This document shows positions 62,902-64,000 of a DNA stretch of 64,000 nt, piece by piece. The DNA is from Massilia phyllostachyos (GTDB lineage: Bacteria; Pseudomonadota; Gammaproteobacteria; Burkholderiales; Burkholderiaceae_D): positions 372,001 through 436,000 of the forward strand of contig NZ_JAJNOC010000002.1 in assembly GCF_021044825.1 (NCBI RefSeq). The letters run 5' to 3'. Each line of letters opens with the position of its first letter. Positions within the stretch are counted from its first letter, which is position 1. Position numbers and translations under genes: made by a program. The notes beneath the pieces were generated by a model. The model was not told where the DNA came from. It saw nothing but the letters and a program-made list of their open reading frames with translations, and made no database searches.

Positions 62902-64000
62902 TTAGGACTTCGGCGCGGTGAGGGCCTGCTTGATCGCCACGCAGCGCTGGTCTTCCTGCAGCGTGTCGAGCAGCGAACGGCGGGTGCCGGCGCTCAGGTC
63001 CTTCATCGTGCCCGCGGCCTTGGTCAGGCGCGCCACGCTCTCCGGGGTGCAGCTGGCCGGGATCATGGTGCCCGCGTAGGTGCGCATGAAGACCGGGCCG
63101 GCCGCCTTGTCGATCGCCGGCAGCTTGGCCAGGCGCTCGTCCGCGGTCTGCTCGGCCAGCTTCTTCTGCTCGGCCGGATACATCGAACCCATCGCGGTGC
63201 GCAGGCGCGAGAACGGCAGCTTGGTCTGCAGGTCTTCGACCTTGGCCAGCCACTCGGCCTTCACCGCCGGGTCCGGACGGACCACGGTGGCGGCCAGCGC
63301 CGCGCCCTGGCCGGTGTCCGACTTGTCGCGCGCCTGTTCGGCTTCCAGCAAGCTTGCTGCGCCCTGGTAGTTGTAGCGGTTCAGGCGGTTGATGATGGCC
63401 CAGCGCTGGTCCTGGCCGATCTTGAGGCCCTCAAGGCCCTGGCCTTCGAGCATGCCGGCCAGGCGCGCCAGCGCCTCGGGGTTGCTCGACAGGCCGAGGT
63501 AGGCGCCGAACCAGCTGCGCTGGAAGCTGTCGTTGCCCTTGTTGGCAACCACGCCCTGCCAGGCCATGTCTTCGAGCTGCTTGCCGGTCTGCTTCGACCA
63601 CGCATTGTCGATGCCCATCGCGTTGATATAGCCTTTCGAGCCGGCCACCTTGCCCAGCACGTCGCCGAGCAGGGTGTAGTCCTTCTCCTGCGGCGCATTG
63701 GCGAGAGCGACCTTGATGAAGTCGTTCAGCGGCAGCTTGGCGTCGCGCACGCCGTCCCACAGCGCCTGCCACAGCATAGCGCGCAGCAGCGGATCCTCGA
63801 CGCCGGCCAGGGTGGTGCGTGCGGTTTCAAAACTGCGCTGGTCCAGGTTGACCTTCACGAAGCCCCAGTCCTGGTAGTTCGGGTAGACCATGTCGGGGCA
63901 GGCTGCGCCGACCAGGCCGGGCACATTGGTCTTCGCGCCCGAATAGGTGATCGGCACGTTCTTGTCGAGCACCAGCTTGCCGCCCACGCGCTTGAAGGCG
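62902..64000 (-). CDS. M1-family aminopeptidase, C-terminal part
   Basis: The gene runs off the right edge of the window; only the C-terminal 360 or so residues are seen. They match the helical C-terminal (ERAP1-like) domain of M1 aminopeptidases: YPNYQDWGFVKVNLDQRSF, LLRAMLWQALWDGVRDAKLP and the late AGTMIPASCTPESVARL. The zinc-binding HExxH motif lies in the missing part. The domain shapes the cavity that holds the peptide. The start must lie beyond 64000. The stop TAG-side ends 7 bp before the Pro-rich protein. Confidence 0.88.
   Translation of the reverse strand, partial: AFKRVGGKLVLDKNVPITYSGAKTNVPGLVGAACPDMVYPNYQDWGFVKVNLDQRSFETARTTLAGVEDPLLRAMLWQALWDGVRDAKLPLNDFIKVALANAPQEKDYTLLGDVLGKVAGSKGYINAMGIDNAWSKQTGKQLEDMAWQGVVANKGNDSFQRSWFGAYLGLSSNPEALARLAGMLEGQGLEGLKIGQDQRWAIINRLNRYNYQGAASLLEAEQARDKSDTGQGAALAATVVRPDPAVKAEWLAKVEDLQTKLPFSRLRTAMGSMYPAEQKKLAEQTADERLAKLPAIDKAAGPVFMRTYAGTMIPASCTPESVARLTKAAGTMKDLSAGTRRSLLDTLQEDQRCVAIKQALTAPKS

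Overview
The window is GC-rich, gene-dense bacterial chromosome. Several marks fit a betaproteobacterium of the Oxalobacteraceae (Massilia/Telluria-like): an FxDxF-type PEP-CTERM protein, a beta-propeller sensor kinase, many PAS/GAF hybrid kinases, a two-gene NHEJ system (LigD and Ku) and short palindromic repeats in intergenic gaps. The genus is inferred from gene content, not from a marker gene.

Layout. 1-2.3 kb: the end of a GGDEF protein and an arylsulfotransferase-like lipoprotein. 2.4-11.1 kb: a copper region. It holds a CopA ATPase behind a MerR/CueR-type promoter and fused in frame to a CopZ-like domain with its own ribosome binding site, a decayed hybrid kinase, and a minus-strand operon for two small His/Cys-rich exported proteins, a TolC-like lipoprotein and a multicopper oxidase. 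11.1-26 kb: housekeeping and stress genes (PatZ-like acetyltransferase, DEAD-box helicase, outer-membrane protein, LytS/LytTR pair, aldo/keto reductase, type II NADH dehydrogenase, hemerythrin). 23.7-32.5 kb: a run of minus-strand signalling proteins (REC-HK-REC, REC-GGDEF, PAS-GAF-HK-REC, PAS-REC), with a MetE-like gene translationally coupled to one kinase. 32.6-33.7 kb: an IS1595-family element inserted at the T-tract of a minus-strand terminator that may belong to a small RNA. 33.9-38.3 kb: a TonB receptor, a YfiR protein and a CHASE8-like hybrid kinase in one operon. 38.4-40.7 kb: a PEP-CTERM protein and four tRNA-Arg(ACG) genes, each with its own promoter and terminator. 40.7-54 kb: a propeller kinase, a D-2-hydroxyacid dehydrogenase, LigD, catalase, an App1-like phosphatase and Ku. 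54-64 kb: an SDR, a diguanylate cyclase, a SulP transporter, an acyltransferase, ArsC, a beta-helix protein, a thioesterase next to a gutted EEP nuclease gene, and the C-terminal part of an aminopeptidase N.

The copper genes would export Cu(I) from the cytoplasm and oxidise or carry it in the periplasm. LigD and Ku together make a complete bacterial end-joining system. About a dozen signalling proteins lie in 64 kb. The strongest candidates for something unusual are the CopA-CopZ fusion with an internal start, the YfiR/CHASE8 module wired to a histidine kinase instead of a cyclase, the possible anti-Shine-Dalgarno small RNA beside the IS, and the tRNA-Arg array.
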